Source: Bradyrhizobium sp. WSM1417
GTDB taxonomy: Bacteria > Pseudomonadota > Alphaproteobacteria > Rhizobiales > Xanthobacteraceae
Assembly (NCBI RefSeq): GCF_000515415.1
Contig: NZ_KI911783.1
Location: forward strand, 4,950,392-5,014,391
DNA: 64,000 nucleotides
Direction: 5' to 3'
Shown: piece by piece, positions 25,016 through 34,613 of the stretch
Layout of the letters: every line of letters starts with the position of its first letter
Numbering within the stretch: the first letter of the stretch is position 1
The notes under the pieces: generated by a model
The model's input: only the letters and a program-made list of their open reading frames with translations
What the model was told of the DNA's origin: nothing
Database searches by the model: none
Program-made: the position numbers and the translations under genes

Positions 25016-26518
25016 GTGAACCAGCCAGCCGTATCGCCGACGCTCGACACGCTGTTTCAGCGCACGCTGATGCGGCAGCCGCACGCGACCGCCCTGCTCG
25101 ACCCCCTGAACAAGTTCCGCGTGACCGGGCACCAGCCGCGGCGGATGAGCTATGCCGAGGCTGACACCGCCATCGAGGCGCTGTCCGCCTTTTTCGTCGA
25201 ATCAGGCCTGCCGGCCAATTCCGTCATCGCGATCCAGCTGCCGAACACGGTCGAGTTCGTGCTCACCGTGCTCGCCGCCCATCGCGCCGGCCTCGTCGTC
25301 GCCGTACTGCCGCTGCTCTGGCGCCATGCCGAACTGACCGCAGCTCTCAATCGTACCGCGGCGCGCGCCATCGTCACCATGAGCACGGTCGACGGCGTCA
25401 GCTATGCCGATCTCGCGATGCACGCGGCCGCGGAAGCCTTCTCGATTCGCCATGTCTGCGGCTTCGGCACCAACCTGCCCGAAGGCATGGCCTCGCTCGA
25501 CGACGTGCTGGCCCGCCCGCCCGGCACCGCGCGCGCCGTGATTCAGGATGGCCGCAAGGCGGCGATGATCTCCTTCGACGTCACCGCGGAAGGCTTTCGT
25601 CCGGTGCCGCGGCCGCATTTCAGCCTGATCGCCGGTGGGCTCGCGATGTCGCTGGAAGCCGACATCAGGCAAGGCGCGACCGTGATGGCGGCGTTCACGC
25701 CGATGTCGTTCGCAGGGCTCGCCTCCTCGCTCGCGGTGTGGCTGCTGTGCGGCGGCACGCTGGCGCTGCATCATCCGTTCGAGAACGACGTGCTGGAGCA
25801 GCAGATCAACGCGCACGAATGCGACGTGCTGATCGCACCGGCACAGTTCGCCCAGCGGCTCGGCGATTCCGATCTGGCGGCGCGGATGCCGACCTTGCGC
25901 AACGTCATCGGCCTGTGGCGCGCCCCGGAGCAGGTTGCGGCGAGCGAGGCCTGGATCGCGCCGCATGCGCCGTTCACGGACGTCTATCTGTTCGGCGAGG
26001 CCGGATTGTTCGGCGCCCGGCGTGGCGAGGACGGCATGCCGGTGCCGGTGATGCCGGGACCGCACGGCGCGCCGCGCGAGCAGTCGGGTTCGTCGATCGC
26101 CGGCGAGATTCTGCTGACGCCGAAGGGCACGCTCGGGCTGCGCGGCCCGATGGTGCCGATCGCGGCCTACGCTCCGCCGCCGCCGGCCGGCGACACCCTG
26201 ATCGCGCAGCCGCCACGCGACTATGTCGACACCGGCTACGCCGCGCGGCTCGACCGTCCCAGCGGCGCAATCTGCATTACCGCGCCGCCCTCCGGGATCA
26301 TGGCCGTCGGCGGCTACCGCTTCCTCTCCAACGACCTCCAGGAATGGGCGCGCCGGCTCGGCCAGGGCGCGCTGCTGACCGCGCTGCCCGACCGGCTCTC
26401 CGGTCACCGACTCGCGGGCCGCGCCCAGGACAATGCCCGCGCCCGCGAGGCGCTCAGCGAACTCGGGCTTAACCCCCTGATGGTTGAAGCTTTTCGCGAC
26501 CGTTCCGGGCCGGTCTAA
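25016..26518 (+). CDS. Degenerate class I adenylate-forming (acyl-CoA synthetase-like) protein
   Basis: 500 residues from GTG 25016, 4 bp after the stop of the peptide-binding protein. The N-terminal part follows the AMP-binding fold (MSYAEADTAIEALSAFFVESGLPANSVIAIQLPNTVEFVLTVLAAHRAGLVVAVLPLLWRHAELTAALN). However, the phosphate-binding loop normally written TSGTTGxPK is replaced (MISFDVTAEGFRPVPRPHFSL), and a TGD motif occurs only as DTGYAARLD. An ATP-dependent ligase would need that loop, so this protein probably binds rather than activates an acid, or has lost activity. The tight spacing to the solute-binding gene suggests that both work on one substrate; that is inference. Confidence 0.75.
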   Translation: MNQPAVSPTLDTLFQRTLMRQPHATALLDPLNKFRVTGHQPRRMSYAEADTAIEALSAFFVESGLPANSVIAIQLPNTVEFVLTVLAAHRAGLVVAVLPLLWRHAELTAALNRTAARAIVTMSTVDGVSYADLAMHAAAEAFSIRHVCGFGTNLPEGMASLDDVLARPPGTARAVIQDGRKAAMISFDVTAEGFRPVPRPHFSLIAGGLAMSLEADIRQGATVMAAFTPMSFAGLASSLAVWLLCGGTLALHHPFENDVLEQQINAHECDVLIAPAQFAQRLGDSDLAARMPTLRNVIGLWRAPEQVAASEAWIAPHAPFTDVYLFGEAGLFGARRGEDGMPVPVMPGPHGAPREQSGSSIAGEILLTPKGTLGLRGPMVPIAAYAPPPPAGDTLIAQPPRDYVDTGYAARLDRPSGAICITAPPSGIMAVGGYRFLSNDLQEWARRLGQGALLTALPDRLSGHRLAGRAQDNARAREALSELGLNPLMVEAFRDRSGPV

Positions 26519-26603
26519 GCGGAGTTTCGACCGTTCCATTGACGCTGCATTAAGGCGGCAGGACTAGATTGCGCGGCACCTGTCGCGTGATCAGAGTCTC
26601 TCG

Positions 26604-27830
26604 ATGTCCCAGGCCGGCCCGATCCTGTTTGTGTCCAATGGCGAGCGGCCGGCCTTCATCGCGGCGCTGGACGAGGCGCGATTCTTCCCCGTGATCGACA
26701 CCAGCTGGGCCGGCGCGACACGCGCGGTCGACGAGGTGCAGCCGGCCGTGGTTCTCGCCGCGATGGACGCCGGGCACGAGCCGCATCTGGCGCTGCTCGC
26801 CAGCAAGATCGCGGAGCAATCGCCTTACCTTCCCTTCGTGGCGCTGGATGCGGCAGGCGCACTCCCGCACAACGCCCTGCCTTTCTCCTCCTCGCGCGCC
26901 GGCCATTCCGAACGCCTGATCGCGCGGCTTCGCGCCGCACTACGGATTCGCACGCTCCATGCCACGGTGCTGCGCCGGCTGCCCGAGGTGAAAGTCGCGC
27001 TGCCGGAGGCTGATCCCGTTCGCGATGCCACGGTGCTTCTGATCGGTCGCGGCGCGGCTTACCCCGCGCTTTCCGTTGCGCTCGGCGAGCGCGTCGGCGT
27101 CGTCGGGGCGCTCTCGATCGAGGCCGCGGCCAAGCATCTCAACACCCGCGACCTCGACGGCGTCGTGCTCGCCGAAGGTTTTACCCCCCGCGTGACCGAT
27201 GCCTTCCTCACGGTGCTCGCCGAGGACACCCGCTTCCGCAGCCTGCCCGTGATCGTCACTGCGCATCAGCTCACGCAGACTTACGACCTGCCCAATCTCG
27301 AGCTGATCCCGGGCGATCCGCCCAAGGTCGCCGCCAACGCGCTACCCCTGATCCGCCAGCACGCGATGGAAGCCCAGCTGAGCCGTACGCTGCGCTCGAT
27401 CGATGCCGGCGGCTGGCTCGACCCCCGCAGCGGCCTGCTCACGGTGGAAGCCTTTGCGCGCGATTTTGCCAAGGCGGTCGAGCAGACGCTGGCCCGCGGC
27501 GGCGGCCTCTCGGTCGCGCGCTTCGCTTTCGACCCCGGCAATTCCCGCGCCCAACTCGATGCCGCGCGCATTCTCAGCCGCCTGATGCGACAGATGGATT
27601 TTGGCGTGGCGCAAAAGGACGGGTCGGTCATCGTCGTGTTCGCCGAGACCGACTTCCGCACCGCTCACATGATCGCCCGCCGCCTCTCCGCGGTAATGCG
27701 GCACACGTCGAACGGCAAGCACGAGATGCGCAGCGATCCCATCGTCTCGGTGGATTCGCTATCCCCGTCGGATACGGCAAGGTCGCTGCTTGGGCGGCTG
27801 TCGGCCGATGCGTCGCGGGCGGCGTCATAG
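26604..27830 (+). CDS. Receiver-like/degenerate GGDEF-domain protein
   Basis: 408 residues. The first 250 residues contain two receiver-like Rossmann segments (PAVVLAAMDAGHEPHLALL; GVVLAEGFTPRVTDAFLTVLAEDTRFRSLPVIVTAH). The last part has the GGDEF fold order: DPRSGLLTVEAFARDFAKAVEQTL, LSVARFAFDP, ARILSRLMRQMDFGVAQKDGSVIVVFAETD. The site where GG(D/E)EF would sit reads KDGSVIVVF, so no cyclase activity is expected. It may sense c-di-GMP or only act in protein contacts. It is 85 bp after the AMP-binding-like gene and has its own start near TCTCGATG. Confidence 0.7.
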   Translation: MSQAGPILFVSNGERPAFIAALDEARFFPVIDTSWAGATRAVDEVQPAVVLAAMDAGHEPHLALLASKIAEQSPYLPFVALDAAGALPHNALPFSSSRAGHSERLIARLRAALRIRTLHATVLRRLPEVKVALPEADPVRDATVLLIGRGAAYPALSVALGERVGVVGALSIEAAAKHLNTRDLDGVVLAEGFTPRVTDAFLTVLAEDTRFRSLPVIVTAHQLTQTYDLPNLELIPGDPPKVAANALPLIRQHAMEAQLSRTLRSIDAGGWLDPRSGLLTVEAFARDFAKAVEQTLARGGGLSVARFAFDPGNSRAQLDAARILSRLMRQMDFGVAQKDGSVIVVFAETDFRTAHMIARRLSAVMRHTSNGKHEMRSDPIVSVDSLSPSDTARSLLGRLSADASRAAS

Positions 27831-27934
27831 TCATCCGCCAGCGCTCGCTGCCGTCGGAGCTCGACTGCTCTTATGTGGAATCTTTACGCGAAACACCGTT
27901 CGCGTTCTCATTCGCGACGGCCGGCAGCCGGCGC

Positions 27935-27966
27935 AAAAAACCCGCGGCCGGTAAACGGTCGCGGGT
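27935..27966 (-). terminator. Rho-independent terminator of the cold shock gene
   Basis: On the minus strand a 10-bp stem (CCCGCGACCG / CGGCCGCGGG, with one G-U pair) and a short loop are followed by a T6 run, about 65 bp past the stop of the cold shock gene. Confidence 0.75.
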
Positions 27967-28029
27967 CTAAGATCCGAAGCTCTGCCAGTACATCCGTGGT
28001 CAAAGCAACGTCATTGAGATTGCGGCAGC

Positions 28030-28239
28030 CTATGCGGCGCGCAGATTTTCAGCAGCAGACTTGCCGGTCCGGCGATCTGCAACGATTTCAAACGAAACCT
28101 TCTGCCCTTCGTTGAGGGTATTCATGCCGGCGCGTTCAACGGCGCTGATATGAACGAAGACATCCTGGCTGCCTTCGTCCGGCTGAATGAATCCGAAGCC
28201 CTTTTGGCTGTTAAACCACTTCACAGTTCCCGTCGTCAT
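28030..28239 (-). CDS. Cold shock protein (CspA family)
   Basis: 69 residues: [69 protein letters not shown]. The two RNA-binding motifs are KGFGFI (RNP1) and VFVHIS (RNP2). Csp proteins bind single-stranded nucleic acid and help translation and transcription at low temperature or in stationary phase. About 240 bp upstream (28240-28481) separate it from the end of mfd on the same strand, room for a long 5' leader of the type that controls csp genes. No exact leader motif could be defined by eye. Confidence 0.93.
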   Translation of the reverse strand: MTTGTVKWFNSQKGFGFIQPDEGSQDVFVHISAVERAGMNTLNEGQKVSFEIVADRRTGKSAAENLRAA

Positions 28240-28481
28240 GGGGATCGTCCTTTAAGATAGATAAACGTTTAGCCGCGCTCAGAAGCGCGGTGGGTGTCGT
28301 CGAGATCTGGAGGGAGGGTCGTCAGTCAGGCGCGCTTTTCAGCGGCGAGGCCAAGTCGTTCGGCCGAAACTCGATAGATTGAAGGTAGCAACTGTTCGAT
28401 CATTCCGCAAGTGATGATATGTCGCTGTTCCGGGATCCGGGCGCGGCGCGTCGTTTCGCGCCGCGCCGCCTCCGCAAACTT

Positions 28482-31400
28482 CTACGCCGCCTTCTTGCTC
28501 TGCGCGAGCTGCGCCAGCTGGCGCATGATCTCGGTGGTGCCGGCGAGACGCTCTTCCGGCGTTTCCCAGTCCTGCAGGAACACCACTTTCATGTCGGGCC
28601 GCACCTTCGCGGCCTGGCCGTGACTGCGGATGAACGACACCAGGCGGTCGGGATGGGCGAATGAATTATCACGGAAGGCGATCACGGCGCCCTTCGGGCC
28701 GGCGTCGATCTTGCCGACATTGGCCTGACGGCAGAATGCCTTGATCGCGGCGACCTTGAACAAATAGCGCACCTCATCCGGCAGCACGCCGAAACGATCG
28801 CGCATCTCGGCGCCGAAGTTCTCGATCTCCTCCTCGCTGTCGAGGTCGGCGAGCCGGCGGTAGAGCGACAGCCGCACCGAGAGATCGCCGACATAGTCCT
28901 CCGGAATGAGCACGGGCATGCCGATGGTGATGGTCGGCGACCAGCGATCGGCGGCGGGCTCGGACACGCCGGCCTTGAGGTTGACGATCGCCTCCTCCAG
29001 CATCGACTGGTAGAGCTCGAAACCGACCTCCTTGATGTGGCCGGACTGCTGCTCGCCCAGAATGTTGCCGGCGCCGCGGATGTCGAGATCGTGCGAGGCG
29101 AGCTGGAAGCCCGCGCCCAGCGTCTCCAGCGATTGCAGCACGGTGAGCCGGCGCTCGGCCTGCGCCGTGATCTTCTGCTGCGCCGGCAGCGTGAACAGCG
29201 CATAGGCGCGCAGCTTGGAGCGGCCGACGCGGCCCCGGAGCTGGTAGAGCTGGGCGAGGCCGAACATGTCGGCGCGATGCACGATCAGCGTATTGGCGTT
29301 GGGAATGTCGAGGCCGGATTCCACGATCGTGGTCGACAGCAGGATGTCGAACTTGCCGTCGTAGAACGCGGTCATGATGTCCTCGATCACGGCGGGCGGC
29401 ATCTGCCCGTGCGCAACCGCGACCTTCATCTCCGGAACGTTCTTGTCGAGGAAGTCCTTGACCTCGGCGAGGTCGTCGATGCGCGGCACCACGTAGAATG
29501 CCTGGCCGCCGCGATAGCGCTCGCGCAGCAGCGCCTCGCGGATCATCAGGGGATCGTGCGGAGCGACGAAGGTGCGGACCGCGAGACGGTCGACCGGCGG
29601 CGATGCGATGATCGAGAGCTCGCGCACGCCGGTGAGCGCGAGCTGGAGCGTGCGCGGGATCGGCGTCGCCGAAAGCGTCAGCACGTGCACCTCGGCGCGG
29701 AGCTGCTTCAGCCGCTCCTTGTGGGTGACGCCGAAATGCTGCTCCTCGTCGACGATCAGCAGGCCGAGATCCCTGAACGTGATCGACTTGCTGAGCAGCG
29801 CATGCGTGCCGACGACGATGTCGACCGAGCCGTCGGCGAGGCCCTTCTTGACCAGATTGAGCTGCTTGGCCGGGACTAGGCGCGAGGCCTGCGCGACCTG
29901 CACCGGAAAACCCTTGAAACGGTCGGTGAACGTCTTGTGGTGCTGACGGGCGAGCAGCGTGGTCGGCACCACGACCGCGACCTGCTTGCCTTCCAGCGCC
30001 ACGGCGAAGGCGGCGCGCAGCGCCACCTCGGTCTTGCCGAAGCCGACGTCGCCGCAGATCAGCCGGTCCATGGGACGGCCGAGCTCGAGGTCCTTCAGCG
30101 TGGATTCGATCGCGCCAAGCTGATCCTCGGTCTCGTCATAGGGGAAGCGCGCGCAGAATTCGTCGTAAAGGCCCGGCTGCACCGGCAGCTTCGGCGCCTC
30201 GTGGAGGTGGCGCTCGGCGGCGATCTTGATCAGCTCGCCCGCGATCTCACGGATGCGGTTCTTGAGCTTGGCCTTGCGCGTCTGCCAGCCCGAACCGCCG
30301 AGACGATCGAGTTCGACCGAGGTCTGGTCGGAGCCATAACGCGACAGCAGCTCGATGTTCTCGACCGGCAGGAACAGTTTGGTCTCGGCAGCATAATGCA
30401 GCTCGAGGCAGTCATGCGGCGCGCCGGCGACGTCGAGCGTCTGCAGGCCGATGAAGCGGCCGATGCCGTGATCGACATGGACCACGATGTCGCCGGCGGT
30501 GAGGCTCGTCACCTCCGAGATGAAATTGTCGAGCTTGCGGCTCGCCTTGCGCGGCCGCACCAGCCGGTCGCCAAGGATGTCCTGCTCGCTGATGAGCGCG
30601 ATCTCGTCGGTCTCGAAACCGCTTTCCAGACCGAGCACGGCGAGCATGGTCTCGTTGCGCGGGGTCGCCTGCACCGTGCGCCAGCTATTGACGCTGGTCA
30701 CGGGAGTGAGCTTGTGGTCGCGCAGCATTGAGGTCATGCGGTCGCGCGAGCCCTCCGTCCAGAGCGCGATGACGACCTTCTTGCGGCTTGTCAGCAGCCC
30801 GTGCACATGTGCGACGACGGCTTCGAAGACGTTGACCTTGCTGTCGTTACGCTCCGGCGCGAAGTCTCGTCCCTTGCGCGCGCCGGCATCGACCACGCTG
30901 GTACCGTCGGCAGGCACCGAAAATTGCGTCAGCCGCACCAAGGGCATCTCGCTCTCGCGCTTGGCCCACTCCTCCTCGGTCAAATAGAGCCGGTCAGGCG
31001 GCAGCGGCTTGTAGATGGCGCCGCCGCCCGGATGCTCCATGGCGTCGCGGCGGGCTTGGTAATAGTCGACGATCTGCTTGAAGCGCTCGCGGACGGCATC
31101 CTCGGCCTGCGGCTCGATCGCGATCGCCGCGCCTGGCAGATAGTCGAACAGCGTGTCCATCCGATCCTGGAACAGCGGCAGCCAATGTTCCATGCCGGGA
31201 TGACGGCGGCCCTCGCTGACGGCCTCGTAGAGCGCATCGTCACGTTCGGGCGCGCCGAACTCGGCGACATAGCCCATGCGAAAGCGACGGATGGTGTCGG
31301 TGACGAGCTGGAATTCGGAGATCGGCACGAGATCGAGCGCGCGCATGTCGAGCAGCGTGCGCTGGGTCTCGGCGTCGAAGGTGCGGATCGATTCCAGGCT

Positions 31401-32000
31401 GTCGCCGAAGAAGTCGAAGCGGACGGGCTGGTCGAGGCCGGCCGGAAACAGGTCCAGAATGCCGCCGCGCACCGCGTATTCGCCGGGCTCGCGCACGGTC
31501 GACGAGCGGTTATAGCCATTGTGCTCGAGCCAGGCGACGATGGTGTCCATCGGCACGACGTTGCCCGGCGCGACCGACAGCGCCTGCGCCGCGACGAGGT
31601 CGCGCGACGGCACGCGCTGCACGACGGCGTTCACCGTGGTCAGCACGATCAGCGGCTTGTCGCTGCCGGTCAGGGACGCAAGCCGCGCCAGCGTCGTCAG
31701 GCGCTGCGCGAGGACACCGCCATGCGGCGAGACGCGGTCATAGGGCTGGCAGTCCCAGGCCGGAAAGGTCAGCACGGGCAAATCGGGCGCGAAGAATTGC
31801 AGCGCACGTTCGAGCTGCTGCATCCGCGGCCCGTCGCGGCAGATCACCGCGAGGCTGACAGCCGGCTTCTTCGGGCGTGCCGCGATGGCGCGCGCGAGAT
31901 CGGAGACGACGAGGCCCTCGGCGCCCTCGGCGACATTGGCAAGCGTCAGCGCGCGGCCGGGCGTGAGCAGCTCGGCCGGCGATTTCATCCCCTGCTTCAT
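28482..32000 (-). CDS. mfd: Transcription-repair coupling factor Mfd
   Basis: 1172 residues. The UvrB-like N-terminal modules contain FPAWDCQPYDRVSPHGGVLAQRL and GGILDLFPAGLDQPVRFDFFGD. The RNA-polymerase-interacting domain (DIVVHVDHGIGRFIGLQTLDVAGAPHDCLELHYA) is next. The translocase has Walker A GDVGFGKTEVALRAAF, the DEEQ box LLIVDEEQHFGV and motif TATPIPRTLQLAL-like LSATPIPRTL; motif VI is QLRGRVGRSKLRAYA. Mfd removes stalled RNA polymerase and recruits UvrA. The start at 32000 overlaps the sdhE stop by 4 bp, giving an sdhE-mfd operon, as in other alphaproteobacteria. Confidence 0.95.
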   Translation of the reverse strand: MKQGMKSPAELLTPGRALTLANVAEGAEGLVVSDLARAIAARPKKPAVSLAVICRDGPRMQQLERALQFFAPDLPVLTFPAWDCQPYDRVSPHGGVLAQRLTTLARLASLTGSDKPLIVLTTVNAVVQRVPSRDLVAAQALSVAPGNVVPMDTIVAWLEHNGYNRSSTVREPGEYAVRGGILDLFPAGLDQPVRFDFFGDSLESIRTFDAETQRTLLDMRALDLVPISEFQLVTDTIRRFRMGYVAEFGAPERDDALYEAVSEGRRHPGMEHWLPLFQDRMDTLFDYLPGAAIAIEPQAEDAVRERFKQIVDYYQARRDAMEHPGGGAIYKPLPPDRLYLTEEEWAKRESEMPLVRLTQFSVPADGTSVVDAGARKGRDFAPERNDSKVNVFEAVVAHVHGLLTSRKKVVIALWTEGSRDRMTSMLRDHKLTPVTSVNSWRTVQATPRNETMLAVLGLESGFETDEIALISEQDILGDRLVRPRKASRKLDNFISEVTSLTAGDIVVHVDHGIGRFIGLQTLDVAGAPHDCLELHYAAETKLFLPVENIELLSRYGSDQTSVELDRLGGSGWQTRKAKLKNRIREIAGELIKIAAERHLHEAPKLPVQPGLYDEFCARFPYDETEDQLGAIESTLKDLELGRPMDRLICGDVGFGKTEVALRAAFAVALEGKQVAVVVPTTLLARQHHKTFTDRFKGFPVQVAQASRLVPAKQLNLVKKGLADGSVDIVVGTHALLSKSITFRDLGLLIVDEEQHFGVTHKERLKQLRAEVHVLTLSATPIPRTLQLALTGVRELSIIASPPVDRLAVRTFVAPHDPLMIREALLRERYRGGQAFYVVPRIDDLAEVKDFLDKNVPEMKVAVAHGQMPPAVIEDIMTAFYDGKFDILLSTTIVESGLDIPNANTLIVHRADMFGLAQLYQLRGRVGRSKLRAYALFTLPAQQKITAQAERRLTVLQSLETLGAGFQLASHDLDIRGAGNILGEQQSGHIKEVGFELYQSMLEEAIVNLKAGVSEPAADRWSPTITIGMPVLIPEDYVGDLSVRLSLYRRLADLDSEEEIENFGAEMRDRFGVLPDEVRYLFKVAAIKAFCRQANVGKIDAGPKGAVIAFRDNSFAHPDRLVSFIRSHGQAAKVRPDMKVVFLQDWETPEERLAGTTEIMRQLAQLAQSKKAA

Positions 32001-32287
32001 ACGTCGCGGTCCGCGATCGGAAACGCCTTGATGCGCGCAAACAGCGGGCCGATGACTTCGGCGGCAAGCACCTTGTCGCCGGTGATGGCGGCATAGAGGT
32101 CGGGATCGGCCTCTTCAAGCAGGGTCTCGAGTTGCGTCAGCTCGTCTTCGGACAGGTTGCCGATCTCGGCATCCGCGAAGCGGCCGAGGATCAGGTCCAT
32201 CTCGCGCGTGCCGCGGTGCCAGCAGCGGAAGAGAAGCCGCTTGCGGCGGTCGTCCAGCCCGTTGCTCGATCGTGTCGTTCCCGTCAT
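31997..32287 (-). CDS. sdhE: Succinate dehydrogenase assembly factor SdhE
   Basis: 96 residues. The family core is RRKRLLFRCWHRGTREMDLILGRFADAEIGNLSEDELTQLETLLEEADPDLYAAITG; the conserved RGxxE motif (RGTRE) needed for attaching FAD to SdhA is present. SdhE acts in the cytoplasm on flavoprotein subunits of succinate dehydrogenase and fumarate reductase. It is divergent from recG and overlaps the mfd start by 4 bp, so mfd expression depends on this promoter. Confidence 0.9.
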   Translation of the reverse strand: MTGTTRSSNGLDDRRKRLLFRCWHRGTREMDLILGRFADAEIGNLSEDELTQLETLLEEADPDLYAAITGDKVLAAEVIGPLFARIKAFPIADRDV

Positions 32288-32471
32288 GTCTCAATTCCAG
32301 TCAAACGCCAAAAGCCCGGACGTGCCGGGCCGGGGTGATATAGCCACTCGGGCGGGCCCTGTCAGCCCTCGATTTGTCATGGCTTGTCACCCGGCGTTAC
32401 CTCCGAAAAAAGACGTGGATGCCCGGCATAAAGCCGGACATGACCAGCGAAAACGATCCTAGGTTCGCCTG

Positions 32472-34580
32472 ATGCGCCCCAGCCTGCTCAATCCGCTGTT
32501 TGCCCCCGTGACCAGCCTGCCCGGCGTCGGTCCGAAGCAGGACAAGCTGCTGCAATATCTGCTCAGCCGCAGCGAGACGCCGCGGCTGGTCGATCTGTTG
32601 CTGCATTTGCCGAGCCAGGTCATCGACCGCCGCGCGCGGCCAAAGATCGTCGACGCCGTGCAGGGAACCATGGTGACGCTGGAGGTCACCGTGGACCGCC
32701 ACCGCCCGCCCCCGCCGCGCAATGCGCGCGCGCCCTACCTCGTCTACGCCAGCGACGATACCGGCGACGTCGTGCTGACGTTCTTCCGCGCCAAGCCCGG
32801 CTATGTCGAGAAGCTGCTGCCGATCGGCGAGAAGCGCTTCGTCTCCGGCACGCTGCAGATGTACGACGGCATCCCGCAGATCGTGCATCCCGACCGGGTG
32901 CTGGACGAGGAGGCGATTTCCAAACTCTCCGGCATCGATCCCGTCTATCCCTTGACCGAAGGCCTTGCGCTCGGCTCGCTGCGCCGCGCGGTCGCGCAGG
33001 CGCTGCAGAAGCTACCGGCGCTGCCGGAATGGATCAGCCCGGAGGTGCTGCGCCGCTGCGGCTTCCCGGCGATCACTGAGGCGCTCAACCGCGTGCATCA
33101 GCCGGTCGAGCTCACCGACATTCTGCCCGACCAGCCGTTCTGGTCGCGCCTCGCCTTCGACGAACTCCTGGCCGGGCAACTCGCCCTTGCGCTCATTCGC
33201 GCGCAATTACGCCGCCCGGCCGGTGTGCGCAACGCCGGCGACGGGCACCTCCGCAACAAGATCATCGATGCCCTGCCCTATGCGCTGACAATCTCCCAAC
33301 GCGATGCCGCCGCGGCCATCGCGAGCGATCTACAACAGCCGGTGCGCATGCTGCGTCTGCTCCAGGGTGACGTCGGCTCCGGAAAGACCGTGGTCGCGCT
33401 GCTCGCCGCCGCCGCCGTCACCGAGGTCGGTAAGCAGGCGGCGCTGATGGCGCCGACCGAAATTCTGGCCCGTCAGCACATCAAGACCATCGCGCCGCTT
33501 GCCGAGCGCGCGGGCATGCGGGTCGCGATCCTCACCGGCCGCGAAAAGGGTAAGGAACGGCGGGACCTGCTGGCACAGCTCGAAGCCGGCGAGATCGACC
33601 TGCTCGTCGGCACCCATGCGCTGATCCAGGACGACGTGATCTTCAGCGATCTCGCCCTCGCCGTCGTCGACGAGCAGCATCGATTTGGCGTGCGCGAGCG
33701 GCTGGCGCTGACGTCGAAGGGCGAGGCCGTCGACGTGCTGGTGCTGAGCGCCACGCCGATTCCGCGCACGCTGGTGCTGACCTATTTCGGCGACATGGAC
33801 ATCAGCGAACTCAGGGAGAAGCCCGCCGGCCGCCAGCCGATCGAAACCCGCACCATCTCGATGAGCCGCCTCGGCGAGGTCACCGACAGCATCGGCCGCG
33901 CGCTCGAATCCGGCAAGCTGGTCTACTGGATCTGCCCACTGGTCGAGGAATCCGAGGCCGAGGGGACCGAGCACCTGACCAATGCGACCAAGCGCTTCGA
34001 AACCTTGCAAAAGCGTTTCGGCGACCGCGTCGGCCTCGTCCACGGCCAGATGAAAGGCACCGAGAAGGACCGCGTCATGGGCCAGTTCGCCGCCCACGAG
34101 ATCGGCCTGCTGGTCGCGACCACCGTGGTCGAGGTCGGTGTCGATGTGCCGGCGGCGACCATCATGGTGATCGAGAACGCCGAACGCTTTGGCCTCGCCC
34201 AGCTTCATCAATTGCGCGGCCGCATCGGGCGCGGCTCGGAGGCCTCGACCTGTCTGCTGCTCTACTCCGAGCCGCTCGGCGAGATGTCGAAGGCACGGCT
34301 GAAGGTGATCCGCGAGACCACCGACGGTTTTCGCATCGCCGAGGAAGATCTGAAGCTGCGCGGCGAAGGCGATGTGCTCGGCGTGCGCCAGAGCGGCTTG
34401 CCCGGCTACCGCATCGCCCGCTCGGAGGTGCACGGCCAGCTCATCACGCAGGCCCGCGACGAGGCGCTGCGCATCCTGAAGGACGATCCGAAGCTCAAGG
34501 GCGAGCGCGGCGAGGCGTTGCGATGCTTGCTGTATCTGTATGAGCGGGATGAAGCGATCCCGCTGATCGGAGCGGGTTGA
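32472..34580 (+). CDS. recG: ATP-dependent DNA helicase RecG
   Basis: 702 residues. The wedge/OB domain includes PGVGPKQDKLLQYLLSR near the start. The helicase has Walker A GDVGSGKTVVALLAAA, LVGTHALIQDDVIFSDLALAVVDEQHRFGVRERL with the DEQH box, LSATPIPRTLVLTYFGDMDIS and a motif VI QLRGRIGRGSEASTCLLLY. The C-terminal RecG box (RETTDGFRIAEEDLKLRGEGDVLGVRQSGLPGYRIA) is complete. RecG remodels stalled forks and branched DNA. Its last 359 bp are repeated, with 9 mismatches, at 35866-36224. The stop is TGA here, but TAG in the repeat. Confidence 0.95.
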   Translation: MRPSLLNPLFAPVTSLPGVGPKQDKLLQYLLSRSETPRLVDLLLHLPSQVIDRRARPKIVDAVQGTMVTLEVTVDRHRPPPPRNARAPYLVYASDDTGDVVLTFFRAKPGYVEKLLPIGEKRFVSGTLQMYDGIPQIVHPDRVLDEEAISKLSGIDPVYPLTEGLALGSLRRAVAQALQKLPALPEWISPEVLRRCGFPAITEALNRVHQPVELTDILPDQPFWSRLAFDELLAGQLALALIRAQLRRPAGVRNAGDGHLRNKIIDALPYALTISQRDAAAAIASDLQQPVRMLRLLQGDVGSGKTVVALLAAAAVTEVGKQAALMAPTEILARQHIKTIAPLAERAGMRVAILTGREKGKERRDLLAQLEAGEIDLLVGTHALIQDDVIFSDLALAVVDEQHRFGVRERLALTSKGEAVDVLVLSATPIPRTLVLTYFGDMDISELREKPAGRQPIETRTISMSRLGEVTDSIGRALESGKLVYWICPLVEESEAEGTEHLTNATKRFETLQKRFGDRVGLVHGQMKGTEKDRVMGQFAAHEIGLLVATTVVEVGVDVPAATIMVIENAERFGLAQLHQLRGRIGRGSEASTCLLLYSEPLGEMSKARLKVIRETTDGFRIAEEDLKLRGEGDVLGVRQSGLPGYRIARSEVHGQLITQARDEALRILKDDPKLKGERGEALRCLLYLYERDEAIPLIGAG
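34222..34580 (+). repeat. Upstream copy of the duplicated recG 3' end
   Basis: This 359-bp segment, the 3' end of recG, matches 35866-36224 without gaps, with nine mismatches (about 97.5% identity). Most changes are silent; the only amino-acid change noted is Glu to Asp (YSEPLG versus YSDPLG). The stop codons differ (TGA, TAG). The similarity begins sharply at the word GCATCGGGC in both. Confidence 0.9.
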
Positions 34581-34613
34581 GCTGATACTGCTGTGGATAG
34601 GGAGACGTAAGAG

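Noticed and set aside
28482..32096. Several long plus-strand frames opposite mfd (for example 30801-32096)
   Set aside because: They lie within a complete, well-conserved mfd and have no family features; they are shadows of the GC-rich third codon position.
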